From the NCBI GenBank assembly GCA_965218075.1, contig CBDCJZ010000003.1:1364001-1428000 (forward strand): DNA of 64,000 bases. Direction: 5' to 3'. Numbering within the stretch: position 1 is the first letter of the stretch; each line of letters starts with the position of its first letter. This DNA comes from JANQHO01 sp965218075. GTDB lineage: Bacteria > Bacteroidota > Bacteroidia > Flavobacteriales > Schleiferiaceae. Below the pieces are notes generated by a model that was not told the DNA's origin, ran no database searches, and worked only from the letters and a program-made list of their open reading frames with translations. Of this stretch, positions 1 through 8,718 are shown in pieces. The translations under genes and the position numbers were made by a program.

Positions 1-55
1 AGAATGAGTATCGGATAATAAGGAAATCTCAATCAATGTCGTAACGTCATTAATG

Positions 56-63
56 TACCTTTG
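56..63 (+). promoter_or_regulatory. Bacteroidota-type -7 promoter element before truA
   Basis: TACCTTTG matches the TAnnTTTG consensus of the Bacteroidota primary sigma factor. It lies about 28 bases before the truA start, which fits a short leader. No clear TTG -33 element is seen. Confidence 0.5.
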
Positions 64-90
64 CACAAGTTTATAAAAGCCTGTTGGTAG

Positions 91-834
91 TTGCGCTATT
101 TTATCTGCCTATCTTATTCAGGAACTTCGTTTCATGGTTGGCAGGTACAGCCTAATGCTGTTTCTGTTCAGGAAGTTTTGAATACAGCCTTTAGTACTAT
201 TGTAGGTGAAGAAATCTATCTCGTAGGTGCCAGTAGAACAGATACAGGGGTACATGCCAGAGAAGTGTGGGCTCATTTTAATGCAGAAAATAAGTTGATT
301 CCCGATTTAGTTTGTAAGCTCAATAAATTCATCAGTCCTCATATTGCTATCCACAAGATCGTGCCTGTAAAAGAAAAAGCTCATGCTCGTTTTGATGCAC
401 TATTGCGCGAGTATCAATATCTAATTACCCGAGTTAAAGACCCATTTCTGACCAAGCAAGCTTATTTTTACTACGGCGAACTGAATATAGAAAAAATGCA
501 GCAGGCATCCTATGAATTATTAGGTGAAAAGGATTTTAGCTGTTTTTCCAAGTCTTATATGCAAGCTAAAACAAATATTTGCAATGTTATGGAGATAGTT
601 TGGCAAAAGCAGAATAACCTTTTGGTTTTTACTATTCAGGCGGATCGTTTTTTACGTAATATGGTACGGGCTATTGTGGGTACTTTACTGGAGGTAGGTC
701 AAGGAAAGCGAGAGGTAGCTGAGATAAAGGAATTGCTGGCATCGGGAGACCGTAAATTAGCTGGAGAATCTGTTCCGGCATACGGCCTGTATTTAATCAA
801 AGTAGATTACCCCAAAGAAATTTTTAATGTCTGA
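91..834 (+). CDS. truA: tRNA pseudouridine(38-40) synthase TruA
   Basis: Isomerises uridines 38-40 in the anticodon stem-loop of tRNAs to pseudouridine, in the cytoplasm. The 247-residue length is normal for TruA. The family signature RTDTGVHA is present with the catalytic aspartate at about residue 51, and the N-terminus reads YSGTSFHGWQ, typical of the family. The start is a TTG: an in-frame TAG lies immediately upstream, so no earlier start is possible, and the resulting MRYF beginning matches TruA proteins. The stop overlaps the start of the following ABC exporter by 8 bases, so the two are probably co-transcribed and translationally coupled. Confidence 0.95.
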   Translation: MRYFICLSYSGTSFHGWQVQPNAVSVQEVLNTAFSTIVGEEIYLVGASRTDTGVHAREVWAHFNAENKLIPDLVCKLNKFISPHIAIHKIVPVKEKAHARFDALLREYQYLITRVKDPFLTKQAYFYYGELNIEKMQQASYELLGEKDFSCFSKSYMQAKTNICNVMEIVWQKQNNLLVFTIQADRFLRNMVRAIVGTLLEVGQGKREVAEIKELLASGDRKLAGESVPAYGLYLIKVDYPKEIFNV

Positions 835-2668
835 GAAAAGCGTTGCGGGTAAAGCCTTTGATCTGGATTTGCTCAAGAGGATACTAAAGTATGTAAAGCC
901 CTATCGATGGATCTTTAAAGGAGCGTTGGTTCTTACGATTTTGCTGAGTGCCTTAAGTACAGCTAGACCACTCTTAATCCAATACACCATTGATAATTTT
1001 GTATTATTCCCTGATACGAGAGGGCTGTTTAACTATACTTTATTGTTAATAGGTTTACTTTTTGCCGAATCTGCTGTTCACTTCCTTTTTATATATAGAG
1101 CTAATTATCTGGGACAAAATATCATCCGCGATGTGCGGGTGCAACTGTACAGGCATATCGTTTCCTTTAAACTTCAATATTTTGACCAAACGCCTATCGG
1201 TATGCTGGTAACCCGTACTGTATCAGATATTGAGGCCATTGCTAATATTTTTTCCGAGGGCATTCTGGTAATTTTTGGAGATTTGCTCAAGATACTGATA
1301 ATGGTGGCTGCCATGTTTTATTTTCTCGATTATCGTTTAGTGCTGATTTCTCTTTCAGTAGCTCCAGTTTTGTATTATGCCACACGTTTATTCCAGATCA
1401 AGATGAAATCTTCCTTTCAAAATGTACGTACACAGGTAGCAGCACTTAATGCTTTTGTACAAGAGCATATCAGCGGAATGAACATTGTACAGATCTTCAA
1501 CCGGGAAAAGGAAGAGATGAAAAAATTTAAAGTTATCAATGAAAAACACAAACGGGCCAATATTCACTCTATATGGTATTTTTCCATTTTTCTTCCCGTA
1601 ATTGAAATTATGAGCGCCATTTCCATAGGATTGGTAGTATGGTACGGTGGTTTAGAAGCAGTTGAGGTTGCGGATAAAATGTCCCTTAAAATACTTCTTT
1701 ACGACGTAATTGGATATTCTATTGCCGAAGAAATGAGACAAATCACCTTAGGCGAAATCACAGCTATTATTATCTTCATTACTATGTTATTTAGACCTTT
1801 ACGGCAGTTGGCAGATCGTTTTAATATCTTGCAAATGGGTATGGTAGCTAGCGAAAAAGTGTTTAAAATATTGGAAACCGACAATCGTATTGAGGATAGC
1901 AGCTCTAAGGAATTAGAAGATGTTAAGGGCTCTATTGAGTTTCAAAATGTGAAATTTGGTTATAAGTCAGGTGAAATGGTTCTCAAAAATACTAGCTTTC
2001 GAGTGAAACCGGGACAAATGCTGGCCATCGTTGGGTCAACTGGGTCTGGAAAATCGACTATCATTAACTTGTTAAGTCGTTTTTATGAAATATGGGAAGG
2101 TAAAATTCTCCTGGACGGGGAGGACATAAGAAAGATTAAATTATCTTCTTTACGAAAGAAGCTGGTAGTTGTATTGCAGGACGTGTTTCTTTTTTCTGAT
2201 TCGATTTACAACAATATTATCCTGCAAAAAGATATTAGTAAACGGAAAGTAGCTGAGGCAGCCGCTTTTATAGGGATAGATGAGTTTATAGACAGCTTGC
2301 CAGATCAATATAATTACAACGTAAGAGAAAGGGGTAATATGCTTTCAGTAGGACAAAGGCAGTTATTGGCTTTTTTGAGGGCTTATGTTTCTAATCCTTC
2401 AGTATTGATATTGGATGAGGCTACTAGTTCTATTGATACTCAAAGTGAAGTCTTAATCCAAAGGGCTATTGATAGAATCACAAAAGGGCAAACCTCTATT
2501 GTTATTGCTCACCGCTTGGCTACTATTAAAAGAGCCGATAAGATTCTAGTAATGGAAAAAGGAGAAGTGGTGGAAGAAGGTAAGCATAAGGAACTCTTGG
2601 CTCTGAATGGCTATTATACTAAACTTTATGAAATGCAATTTAAAGCCGAAGAAGAAAGTAGCTTCTAA
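827..2668 (+). CDS. ABC transporter, fused permease and ATPase (MsbA-like exporter)
   Basis: A 613-residue half-transporter that should act as a homodimer in the inner membrane. Residues ~25-340 form a six-helix ABC exporter domain. The ATPase domain follows, with Walker A GSTGSGKST at ~403-411, Q-loop Gln at ~451, Walker B LILDEA at ~527-532 and the H-loop His at ~562. The signature motif is LSVGQ instead of LSGGQ, a conservative variant. The substrate (lipid, drug or peptide) cannot be told from sequence; MsbA-like lipid flipping is one option. ATG start overlapping truA by 8 bases. Confidence 0.9.
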   Translation: MSEKSVAGKAFDLDLLKRILKYVKPYRWIFKGALVLTILLSALSTARPLLIQYTIDNFVLFPDTRGLFNYTLLLIGLLFAESAVHFLFIYRANYLGQNIIRDVRVQLYRHIVSFKLQYFDQTPIGMLVTRTVSDIEAIANIFSEGILVIFGDLLKILIMVAAMFYFLDYRLVLISLSVAPVLYYATRLFQIKMKSSFQNVRTQVAALNAFVQEHISGMNIVQIFNREKEEMKKFKVINEKHKRANIHSIWYFSIFLPVIEIMSAISIGLVVWYGGLEAVEVADKMSLKILLYDVIGYSIAEEMRQITLGEITAIIIFITMLFRPLRQLADRFNILQMGMVASEKVFKILETDNRIEDSSSKELEDVKGSIEFQNVKFGYKSGEMVLKNTSFRVKPGQMLAIVGSTGSGKSTIINLLSRFYEIWEGKILLDGEDIRKIKLSSLRKKLVVVLQDVFLFSDSIYNNIILQKDISKRKVAEAAAFIGIDEFIDSLPDQYNYNVRERGNMLSVGQRQLLAFLRAYVSNPSVLILDEATSSIDTQSEVLIQRAIDRITKGQTSIVIAHRLATIKRADKILVMEKGEVVEEGKHKELLALNGYYTKLYEMQFKAEEESSF

Positions 2669-2670
2669 GC

Positions 2671-3603
2671 TTACTCAATTTGTTGATTTTTGTCCTCAAC
2701 TGGCTGTTTTTCCATTTCTGCGAGCTTGTTTGAAACAGCAAAAGAACTCACCATTTGGTTGAGCATATCACTAGCAGCATTGGGGCTATTAGGTAAGAGA
2801 ATCAGGCTACTTTTACTGTTTTCACTAATACCGTGTAAGGTATCATAGTGTTGGGTAATTACAATTAGAGCGGAGGCTTCCTGTGAGTTTATTCCTACTT
2901 TGTTAAGAACTTCTACGGATTCCTCCAAGCCTTTGGCAATTTCTCTTCTTTGATCAGCTATACCCTGACCCTGTAACCTTTTACTTTCCGCTTCGGCAGT
3001 AGCTTTAGCTACTATCCTAATGCGTTCTGCTTCACCATCATATTCTGCGGCAATTTTCTGGCGTTCAGCAGCATTAATACGATTCATGGCTGCTTTTACT
3101 TGCTCATCCGGGTCAATGTCAGTAACTAAGGCTTTAATAATATCATAGCCGTAAGTATTCATAGCTTCTTTTAGTTCCCGCTTAATGGCAATGGCAATAT
3201 CATCTTTTTTTTCAAAAACATCATCCAGCTTTAGTTTGGGAACTTCAGCTCTAACGGTGTCGAATACATATGAAGTAATTTGAGCTTGGGGGCTCTCTAG
3301 TTTGTAAAAAGCATGATAAACAGAATCCTTTAGTACCAGATACTGAACTGATACTTTGATTTTAACAAAAACATCGTCTTTAGTTTTGGTTTCTACTAAA
3401 ACATCTAGTTGTTGGATACGAAGATTTACCCTGCCGGCAATTTGGTCGATCAGAGGTATCCGAAAACTAAGACCAGGCCTTCGGATACTGTGAAATTTTC
3501 CAAAGCGTTGCACTATTACCACTTGTTGTTGGCGCACAATGAAAATTCCCGACAGGATAAAAATGACGAGGACAGTAATGATTAGGATGAAAAGACTAGT
3601 CAT
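2671..3603 (-). CDS. SPFH/Band 7 (stomatin, QmcA-like) membrane protein
   Basis: 310 residues: one N-terminal membrane segment (~3-24), then an SPFH domain (~25-190: RQQQVVIVQRFGKFHSIRRPG, followed by the usual N-L-R and DVFVKIKV strands), and an alanine/glutamate-rich helical stretch (~170-235) expected to form a coiled coil for oligomerisation. Members form ring-like scaffolds in membrane microdomains and often regulate membrane proteases. No NfeD partner gene lies beside it here, so it is better described as a QmcA/slipin-like protein than as one half of an NfeD pair. Convergent with the ABC exporter, with only 2 bases between the stop codons. Confidence 0.88.
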   Translation of the reverse strand: MTSLFILIITVLVIFILSGIFIVRQQQVVIVQRFGKFHSIRRPGLSFRIPLIDQIAGRVNLRIQQLDVLVETKTKDDVFVKIKVSVQYLVLKDSVYHAFYKLESPQAQITSYVFDTVRAEVPKLKLDDVFEKKDDIAIAIKRELKEAMNTYGYDIIKALVTDIDPDEQVKAAMNRINAAERQKIAAEYDGEAERIRIVAKATAEAESKRLQGQGIADQRREIAKGLEESVEVLNKVGINSQEASALIVITQHYDTLHGISENSKSSLILLPNSPNAASDMLNQMVSSFAVSNKLAEMEKQPVEDKNQQIE

Positions 3604-3680
3604 AGCAGTATATTTTGCGTAAAGCTACGGTAAAATGTTTATTATAAAGAAACAGCTATTTATTTTTTAAAGGATTATCC

Positions 3681-3716
3681 CTAGCTTAATAGGATTATTT
3701 CTAAAGTTTTTCAACA
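3681..3716 (+). repeat. Degenerate copy of a recurrent IS-end-like repeat
   Basis: Resembles the segments at 11837-11874, 15149-15180 and 57421-57455. The shared core is TCTAAAGTTTTTCAAC, preceded by a CTAG...TTAA...GGATT block. This is the most diverged of the four copies. It probably marks the end of an otherwise lost insertion sequence. Confidence 0.4.
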
Positions 3717-4031
3717 AGGATTGCGTTAAATACTTGGCGATCTTGGCGATAACCTGAACTGTTATGAGGCAAATATAAGAATCTTGTTGACAGCTACAAT
3801 ATCTAACAATGAAAAAGCAAAACAAGTAGTTGTAGTGTTCAAGAATCTCAGAGAGGAAATTTCGAGAAATAGTGAGATATTTTTTTACTTGATATGAAAG
3901 CGAGTCAGATTGCAGTCGTAAACCGATATGAGCCATAACACAATCTAACCATTATATGCACATATTGCGAGAGAAAATGGTAGCTGTATTTGGTATCTGA
4001 AATGAAATTAAGCCTATAATCAGGCGTTTAG

Positions 4032-4205
4032 CAGCCAAAGAACTCTGGCTTTTATACAGGTAAGAAAGCCTATGATGGGCTTGTACTTAACGGATACAAA
4101 CACTGGCGTACTAACCATTCTGAGATACTGGGACATGGCAAGAACCCTATCAGGGGTATTGTAAGGACTCTGGAGCTAGGCTTAATGAAGTTGAAGGATA
4201 ATTAA
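4032..4205 (+). pseudogene. C-terminal fragment of an IS1595-like transposase
   Basis: Frame starting at 4032 reads SGFYTGKKAYDGLVLNGYKH, then HWRTNHSE and HGKNPIRGI, ending at a TAA. This resembles the end of the DDE domain of IS1595-family transposases (a Y-x-G-L block, a VNHS-like motif, then the N-x-I-E-x-F-W region), although the final motif is altered. No N-terminal part is present in frame. Family assignment is by eye and tentative. Confidence 0.45.
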
Positions 4206-4446
4206 GAATATATCAAGAAATGTCGATTACCTCAACTTGAAATAATTTGAGTATAGATTAACCGCAGAATATCTGACAGCTGGGGCAGTTGTATGCCAAA
4301 ATGTTAGTAAATAGTTAAAGAATTGTAGTCCTTAATCTGTCTTACATCTTCTTTTAAACTTGCATGTAGGATACTCATTATTCTCACATTTTGGAGATGC
4401 TACAATATAGGGGAAAGAAAGATACTAAATGTCAGCTCTTTTAATA

Positions 4447-7068
4447 TCAGAAAAATACACTCAAATTGACCGACAGGGTGGTTCCATTAATCCCGAACTG
4501 GTTTACTTCCCACGGATACTTAAATCTTCCACTCAGATCGGTATATTTATCCCCTTTTGAATCAAGCTCATCTGGATAAACATTCAAAATGTTGTTAACA
4601 AATAGTGTCATTTTCAATGTTTTACTGATGTGATAACCAATGCTAAAATCGGTAATGACCTTGGCAGAAAAAGTCTGATCTTTATCCACATCCGTGTTGT
4701 GTCGCCATGTAACTTCTCCAAATCGAGTATTGTTTAGAAAAAATTGCCATTTGGTTATCTCATAATTGAGTCCCAAAATAAACTTATCTCTGGGCCGTGA
4801 AGATAATATCCTTGATTGCTCTTTTCTGTCGAATATATCTACTTTCTCATCTTTTAGTATAGAAGAGGGGTCAATCACACCGTCGATTTCAATATCATTG
4901 AGGTTTGCCGAAAAAGTTATCCTCAGATCACCTGCACCTAGCTGATAGGCATAGCTGGCCACAAAGTCCACGCCTTGCGTGATAGTGCTGACCGCGTTGA
5001 CAAAGAACTTGAGACTGGTTATATTATAATCGCCGAGGATACGTTTCACACGAGAGTTACTAATGTCAGGGTCGACGCCACCTGAGTCGATACTGCTTGT
5101 AAATAATATACGATCATCCACACGTATCAGGTAGTAGTCCAAAGTGAATGACAGCCTGGGCAAAGGCTTGTAAGCAAGCCCTACTGTGAAATTCCTGGAA
5201 TTTTCTTCCTTCAGTTCGGGAACTTGTAGAGCCTTGATGGCCGTGTGAAAGTTATTGAATGTTCCTTGATTTGAAATGGTTTGTCCCGACAAAAGGGTTT
5301 GAATATTGCTGAGATAAACTTGATGCAATGAAGGGGCCCTAAAACCTGTCGATAGAGACGAGCGCAAAGCCAACTTGTCATTTAAGAATTTGTAACGTGC
5401 CTGGAATTTCCAAGTGAAATTATCACCAAAATCATTGTATTTTTCATGACGGATAGCTCCACCGACTAAAAGATCATCGCTTAGGTCGTACCCCAGGTCC
5501 AAATAAAAACCAGCATTATAACGATTCTTGTCAACCTCATTGGAAGGTTGCAAACCGGGAAAAGACACAGATCCTTTATGTTTATAAGACTCCTCTTGGC
5601 CAGCATTCGTTACAAAGTTCTCAATTCTAAATTCGGTTCCCACGGATATCAAAAACCGTTTAAACCGGCGTGCTACATCTAAATTAGACACCAGGTGACG
5701 GAATTCATATCCTCCTGCATCAAAGTTAGTGGGGCTTTGGGCTTTAAGCCCAATGTTTAAAGTATTGTTAATGGTATAGTACACTTGATTATTGCCATAG
5801 TCAATGCTCATATCGTATTGCCAGTCTGCTTTTTTGCCCTTGATTCCTATTATCAAGGTATTGTCAAATATATCCGTTTCAAATGTCGGTTGAAAACCCT
5901 CGTATTTACTCCCCGGATCATGTAATAGATTGAAAGGGTCTTTAATCCAATAAGGAGTTCGATAAAGGGCATAACTAAGCCCTCTGCGATAAGTAGATCC
6001 TCCAAAACTATAGATTTTTGAAGTATTTTTAAATTCAAATTCAGAATTGTAAAAAAGATTGATAGTAGTCATGTTGGGCAAGCCGATGCGCATGTTTAGG
6101 TCTGGATTGGCTTTAACCCAAGGATGATCAGCACTATTCTCTTTAATGAATACACTATCTGCAGCAGGCCGTCCAGCTCTGTTGCTTTCTTGTTGGTCAC
6201 TATAGCCAATTGTCGCATTTACAAAACCGCGCTCACCTACCCTAAAACCGGTATTAGCATTAAACCCATAATTAAATCCGTCACCTTCAATAAGTGTGAA
6301 ACCTGAAAATAGATCGAGAGTTGTATACTCTATGTCGTCTTTAAGAATCACATTAATGACACCGGCAATGGCATCCGATCCATATAGGGACGAAGCACCG
6401 TCTCTTAGAATTTCTACTCTTTTAATAGCATATAAGGGAATGCTTTTCATATCCACACCCACCTCACTTTTGCCTGGAGTATCGTTGATATAGACAAATG
6501 AACTGGGATTTTTGCGTTTTCCATTTATAAGCACAAGTGTCCTACTTGGGCCAAGTCCTCTTAAATCTGCAGGATCAAAATGTGCCGTGGCATCGGATAT
6601 GGGTTGATAAGTAGAATTAAAAGAAGGTACGAGATAGGTCAGAGACTTGTCAAAAGTTCCTTGTCCAGTGAGCTGCAAATCCCGAACCTTTATATTATCA
6701 ATGGGAACAGGAGAATTTATGGTGCTTCGAGAGATAAACCTAGAACCAACAAGAGTAACCTCTTCGAGTTCTTGAGTTTGGGGCTCCATTTGAATGTTTA
6801 AAAAGTCATCTGTGCTCACATTTATTTCCTCCGCCCTATAACCAACAAATGATATGACTAAGGTCGTAGGTAACTCGACAGTGATGAAAAACTTTCCGTT
6901 TTGATCAGTGGTTACCCCTTCTTCCGACATTCCCTTTTGAACCACATTTGCTCCGGAAAGAATTTCTCCTTGAGGCAAGGCAACAACTTGCCCCTTTATA
7001 AGCGTTTGCGCATTTACAGAAATACTCAGGTAGTATAAAATTGATGCGATAAGAAGTTTTGTATTCAT
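4447..7068 (-). CDS. TonB-dependent outer-membrane receptor
   Basis: 873 residues. Order: signal peptide (~1-20, ending VNAQ), carboxypeptidase-regulatory-like/CNA-B domain (~24-95, GQVVALPQGEILSGANVVQKG), a TonB-box-like segment (LEEVTLVGSR), plug domain (~115-245, including RGLGPSRTLVLINGKR and VEILRDGASSLYGSDAIAGV), then a 22-strand-type beta-barrel ending in Phe-Phe. It imports a large substrate across the outer membrane using TonB-ExbBD energy. No SusD-like partner is adjacent and the plug differs from SusC types, so siderophore, vitamin or peptide uptake are all possible. Three 14-base direct repeats sit in its leader. Confidence 0.92.
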   Translation of the reverse strand: MNTKLLIASILYYLSISVNAQTLIKGQVVALPQGEILSGANVVQKGMSEEGVTTDQNGKFFITVELPTTLVISFVGYRAEEINVSTDDFLNIQMEPQTQELEEVTLVGSRFISRSTINSPVPIDNIKVRDLQLTGQGTFDKSLTYLVPSFNSTYQPISDATAHFDPADLRGLGPSRTLVLINGKRKNPSSFVYINDTPGKSEVGVDMKSIPLYAIKRVEILRDGASSLYGSDAIAGVINVILKDDIEYTTLDLFSGFTLIEGDGFNYGFNANTGFRVGERGFVNATIGYSDQQESNRAGRPAADSVFIKENSADHPWVKANPDLNMRIGLPNMTTINLFYNSEFEFKNTSKIYSFGGSTYRRGLSYALYRTPYWIKDPFNLLHDPGSKYEGFQPTFETDIFDNTLIIGIKGKKADWQYDMSIDYGNNQVYYTINNTLNIGLKAQSPTNFDAGGYEFRHLVSNLDVARRFKRFLISVGTEFRIENFVTNAGQEESYKHKGSVSFPGLQPSNEVDKNRYNAGFYLDLGYDLSDDLLVGGAIRHEKYNDFGDNFTWKFQARYKFLNDKLALRSSLSTGFRAPSLHQVYLSNIQTLLSGQTISNQGTFNNFHTAIKALQVPELKEENSRNFTVGLAYKPLPRLSFTLDYYLIRVDDRILFTSSIDSGGVDPDISNSRVKRILGDYNITSLKFFVNAVSTITQGVDFVASYAYQLGAGDLRITFSANLNDIEIDGVIDPSSILKDEKVDIFDRKEQSRILSSRPRDKFILGLNYEITKWQFFLNNTRFGEVTWRHNTDVDKDQTFSAKVITDFSIGYHISKTLKMTLFVNNILNVYPDELDSKGDKYTDLSGRFKYPWEVNQFGINGTTLSVNLSVFF

Positions 7069-7109
7069 AGTTTTTAAAGAATAGTTTTTAAAGAATAGTT
7101 TTTGAAATT
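7068..7109 (-). repeat. Three 14-base direct repeats in the receptor leader
   Basis: The unit TAGTTTTTAAAGAA occurs twice exactly (7068-7081, 7082-7095) and a third time with changes (7096-7109). The block abuts the start codon of the TonB-dependent receptor, so copy-number change would alter its 5' leader. Confidence 0.6.
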
Positions 7110-7247
7110 ATGTTCACGTAACCTAATAAATCGCTGCAAATATTCAAAAATAATCTTTGGCCAATGACAATCTTAGTCTCGATAACCTTAATGAGATCTA
7201 TCAACCGTATCTAAGTTAGGATAGTTCTCGAATAGTTTTCTAGTTTT

Positions 7248-8588
7248 TTGTTTTATCTTTCGAGTTCAAAGAACGAAGCACTAGTGTCAAAGAGAATTAA
7301 CTATATCATAGCTGAAATCGTAGATCAATACTATTATTCCGACAATAGCTCTCGCCCTTGGGTGATTGGTTTCAGCGGAGGCAAAGATTCCACCGTTTTA
7401 CTCCAGTTGGTCTGGAAAGCTTTGGAGCAAGTGAAGAAAATCTCCCAAGAGCTGAAACGAGAAGTCTATGTTGTTTGCAACGATACGATGGTGGAAAATC
7501 CCATCATCTCCAATTACGTGAACACCGTTTTAGATCAAATTAGGGATGCCGCGCAGCAGCAACAGCTATCTATCGAAGTTCAGAAAACACATCCCCGCTT
7601 GGAAGACAGTTTCTGGGTCAATCTCATCGGCAAAGGATACCCAACACCTAACAACACTTTTCGTTGGTGCACTTCACGGCTAAAAATTAAACCTACTTCC
7701 AGGTTTATCATCGAACAATTTAAAAATTACAAAGATGGCGCCGTGGTTTTACTTGGCACACGTCGCTCTGAAAGTACTAGTAGATACCGCTCCATCCAAA
7801 GACACTCAGTAAATGGGGAACGCCTGTCTCGACACTCAGAACTCCCCAATGTTTTCACCTACTCACCCATTGTGGATTTGATGTTAGAGGAGGTATGGTA
7901 TATCCTGAATACGATGCCTTCACCTTGGGGCGCTGACAACGATAAGCTCTTCCAGATTTACGCTGATGCCAGTGCCGATGATTACGAATGCCCGACCATG
8001 GTAGCAAATAAAAAACGTTCATCTTGCGGACAAAGCCGATTTGGATGCTGGGTGTGCACTGTAGTTAAGGAAGATAAATCCATGACTGCTCTAGTGAATA
8101 GCGGACAAAGCTGGTTAAAACCTCTTTTAGATTTTAGAAATAGAATGGTGGCGGAACGTCTTCCCCAAAATAGAATGCTCATAAGAAGGAATGGGCAAAA
8201 GGGTAAAGGACCTTACACCCCTAATTATCGAGCGAGCTTATTGAAAAGATTACTAGAAATGCAAAAAGATCTTCCCAATTTGAAGTTAATAACCAATCAA
8301 GAGTTGATGGCCATTCAAATTACTTGGTACAGGGATCTCATCTTTGGCAACAAAGTTTCTGAAATTTATCATTCTGTTTACCAAAGGGAATTAGATGTGA
8401 AAAATTGTGACGAAAGCTACTGGAAAGAGGAGGACTTGCTAAAAAAAGTCTGTGGAAAAGATACAGTCTTTATTGAATTGATTCAAGACCATTTGACTTT
8501 ATTGAAAAACAAGACATTTCCCAACAGAAAAAAAGGGCTAAAGGATGCCTTAGAGAAACGAATTGAAGGGTACCTCAAGCAAACGTAA
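7248..8588 (+). CDS. dndC: DndC-like PAPS-reductase-family sulfurtransferase (orphan)
   Basis: Resembles DndC, which adenylates the DNA backbone and transfers sulfur during DNA phosphorothioation. The PP-loop SGGKDST lies at ~43-49, followed by RWCTSRLKIKPTSR and a cysteine cluster C-x11-C-x6-C-x2-C (about 242-265) that matches the DndC iron-sulfur site. The other modification genes (dndA/iscS, dndB, dndD, dndE) and the dndFGH restriction genes are not in this window, so it is either an orphan remnant, a repurposed enzyme, or served by partners elsewhere. Start uncertain: TTG at 7248 gives 446 residues; GTG at 7284 (434 residues) also fits family N-termini. Confidence 0.85.
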   Translation: MFYLSSSKNEALVSKRINYIIAEIVDQYYYSDNSSRPWVIGFSGGKDSTVLLQLVWKALEQVKKISQELKREVYVVCNDTMVENPIISNYVNTVLDQIRDAAQQQQLSIEVQKTHPRLEDSFWVNLIGKGYPTPNNTFRWCTSRLKIKPTSRFIIEQFKNYKDGAVVLLGTRRSESTSRYRSIQRHSVNGERLSRHSELPNVFTYSPIVDLMLEEVWYILNTMPSPWGADNDKLFQIYADASADDYECPTMVANKKRSSCGQSRFGCWVCTVVKEDKSMTALVNSGQSWLKPLLDFRNRMVAERLPQNRMLIRRNGQKGKGPYTPNYRASLLKRLLEMQKDLPNLKLITNQELMAIQITWYRDLIFGNKVSEIYHSVYQRELDVKNCDESYWKEEDLLKKVCGKDTVFIELIQDHLTLLKNKTFPNRKKGLKDALEKRIEGYLKQT

Positions 8589-8605
8589 TAAATACGCTCA
8601 TCAAA

Positions 8606-8626
8606 GAAGTTGAACTCGACAACTTC
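8606..8626 (+). terminator. Possible hairpin after dndC
   Basis: GAAGTTG and CAACTTC form a perfect 7-bp stem with a 7-base loop, 18 bases after the dndC stop. An alternative stem AGTTGAA/TTCAACT overlaps it. No U-run follows, so intrinsic termination is uncertain. Confidence 0.3.
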
Positions 8627-8676
8627 AACTTCAGATAAACTAAGGGCTCATCTTAGGATAAATCATTATTAAACCA

Positions 8677-8684
8677 TACCTTTG
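8677..8684 (+). promoter_or_regulatory. -7 promoter element before the M23 peptidase gene
   Basis: TACCTTTG, a perfect TAnnTTTG match, 34 bases before the ATG of the peptidase gene. It is identical to the element before truA. Confidence 0.55.
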
Positions 8685-8718
8685 CGAGCGAGTTATTCAA
8701 TGTTTTTCATAAAAATAA

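Larger units (their letters stand above)
3604..4446. other. Gene-poor spacer with insertion-sequence debris
   Basis: About 840 bases with no convincing intact gene. It holds a degenerate IS-end-like segment (3681-3716) and a transposase fragment (4032-4205). Other short open frames here do not resemble known proteins. Confidence 0.6.

Noticed and set aside
3667..3936. 89-residue open frame on the minus strand
   Set aside because: Composition is not protein-like, no family is recognised, and it lies in IS debris.
4447..7068. SusC-type starch/glycan uptake system
   Set aside because: No SusD-like gene is adjacent and the plug region lacks the typical SusC-family signature; kept as a general TonB-dependent receptor.
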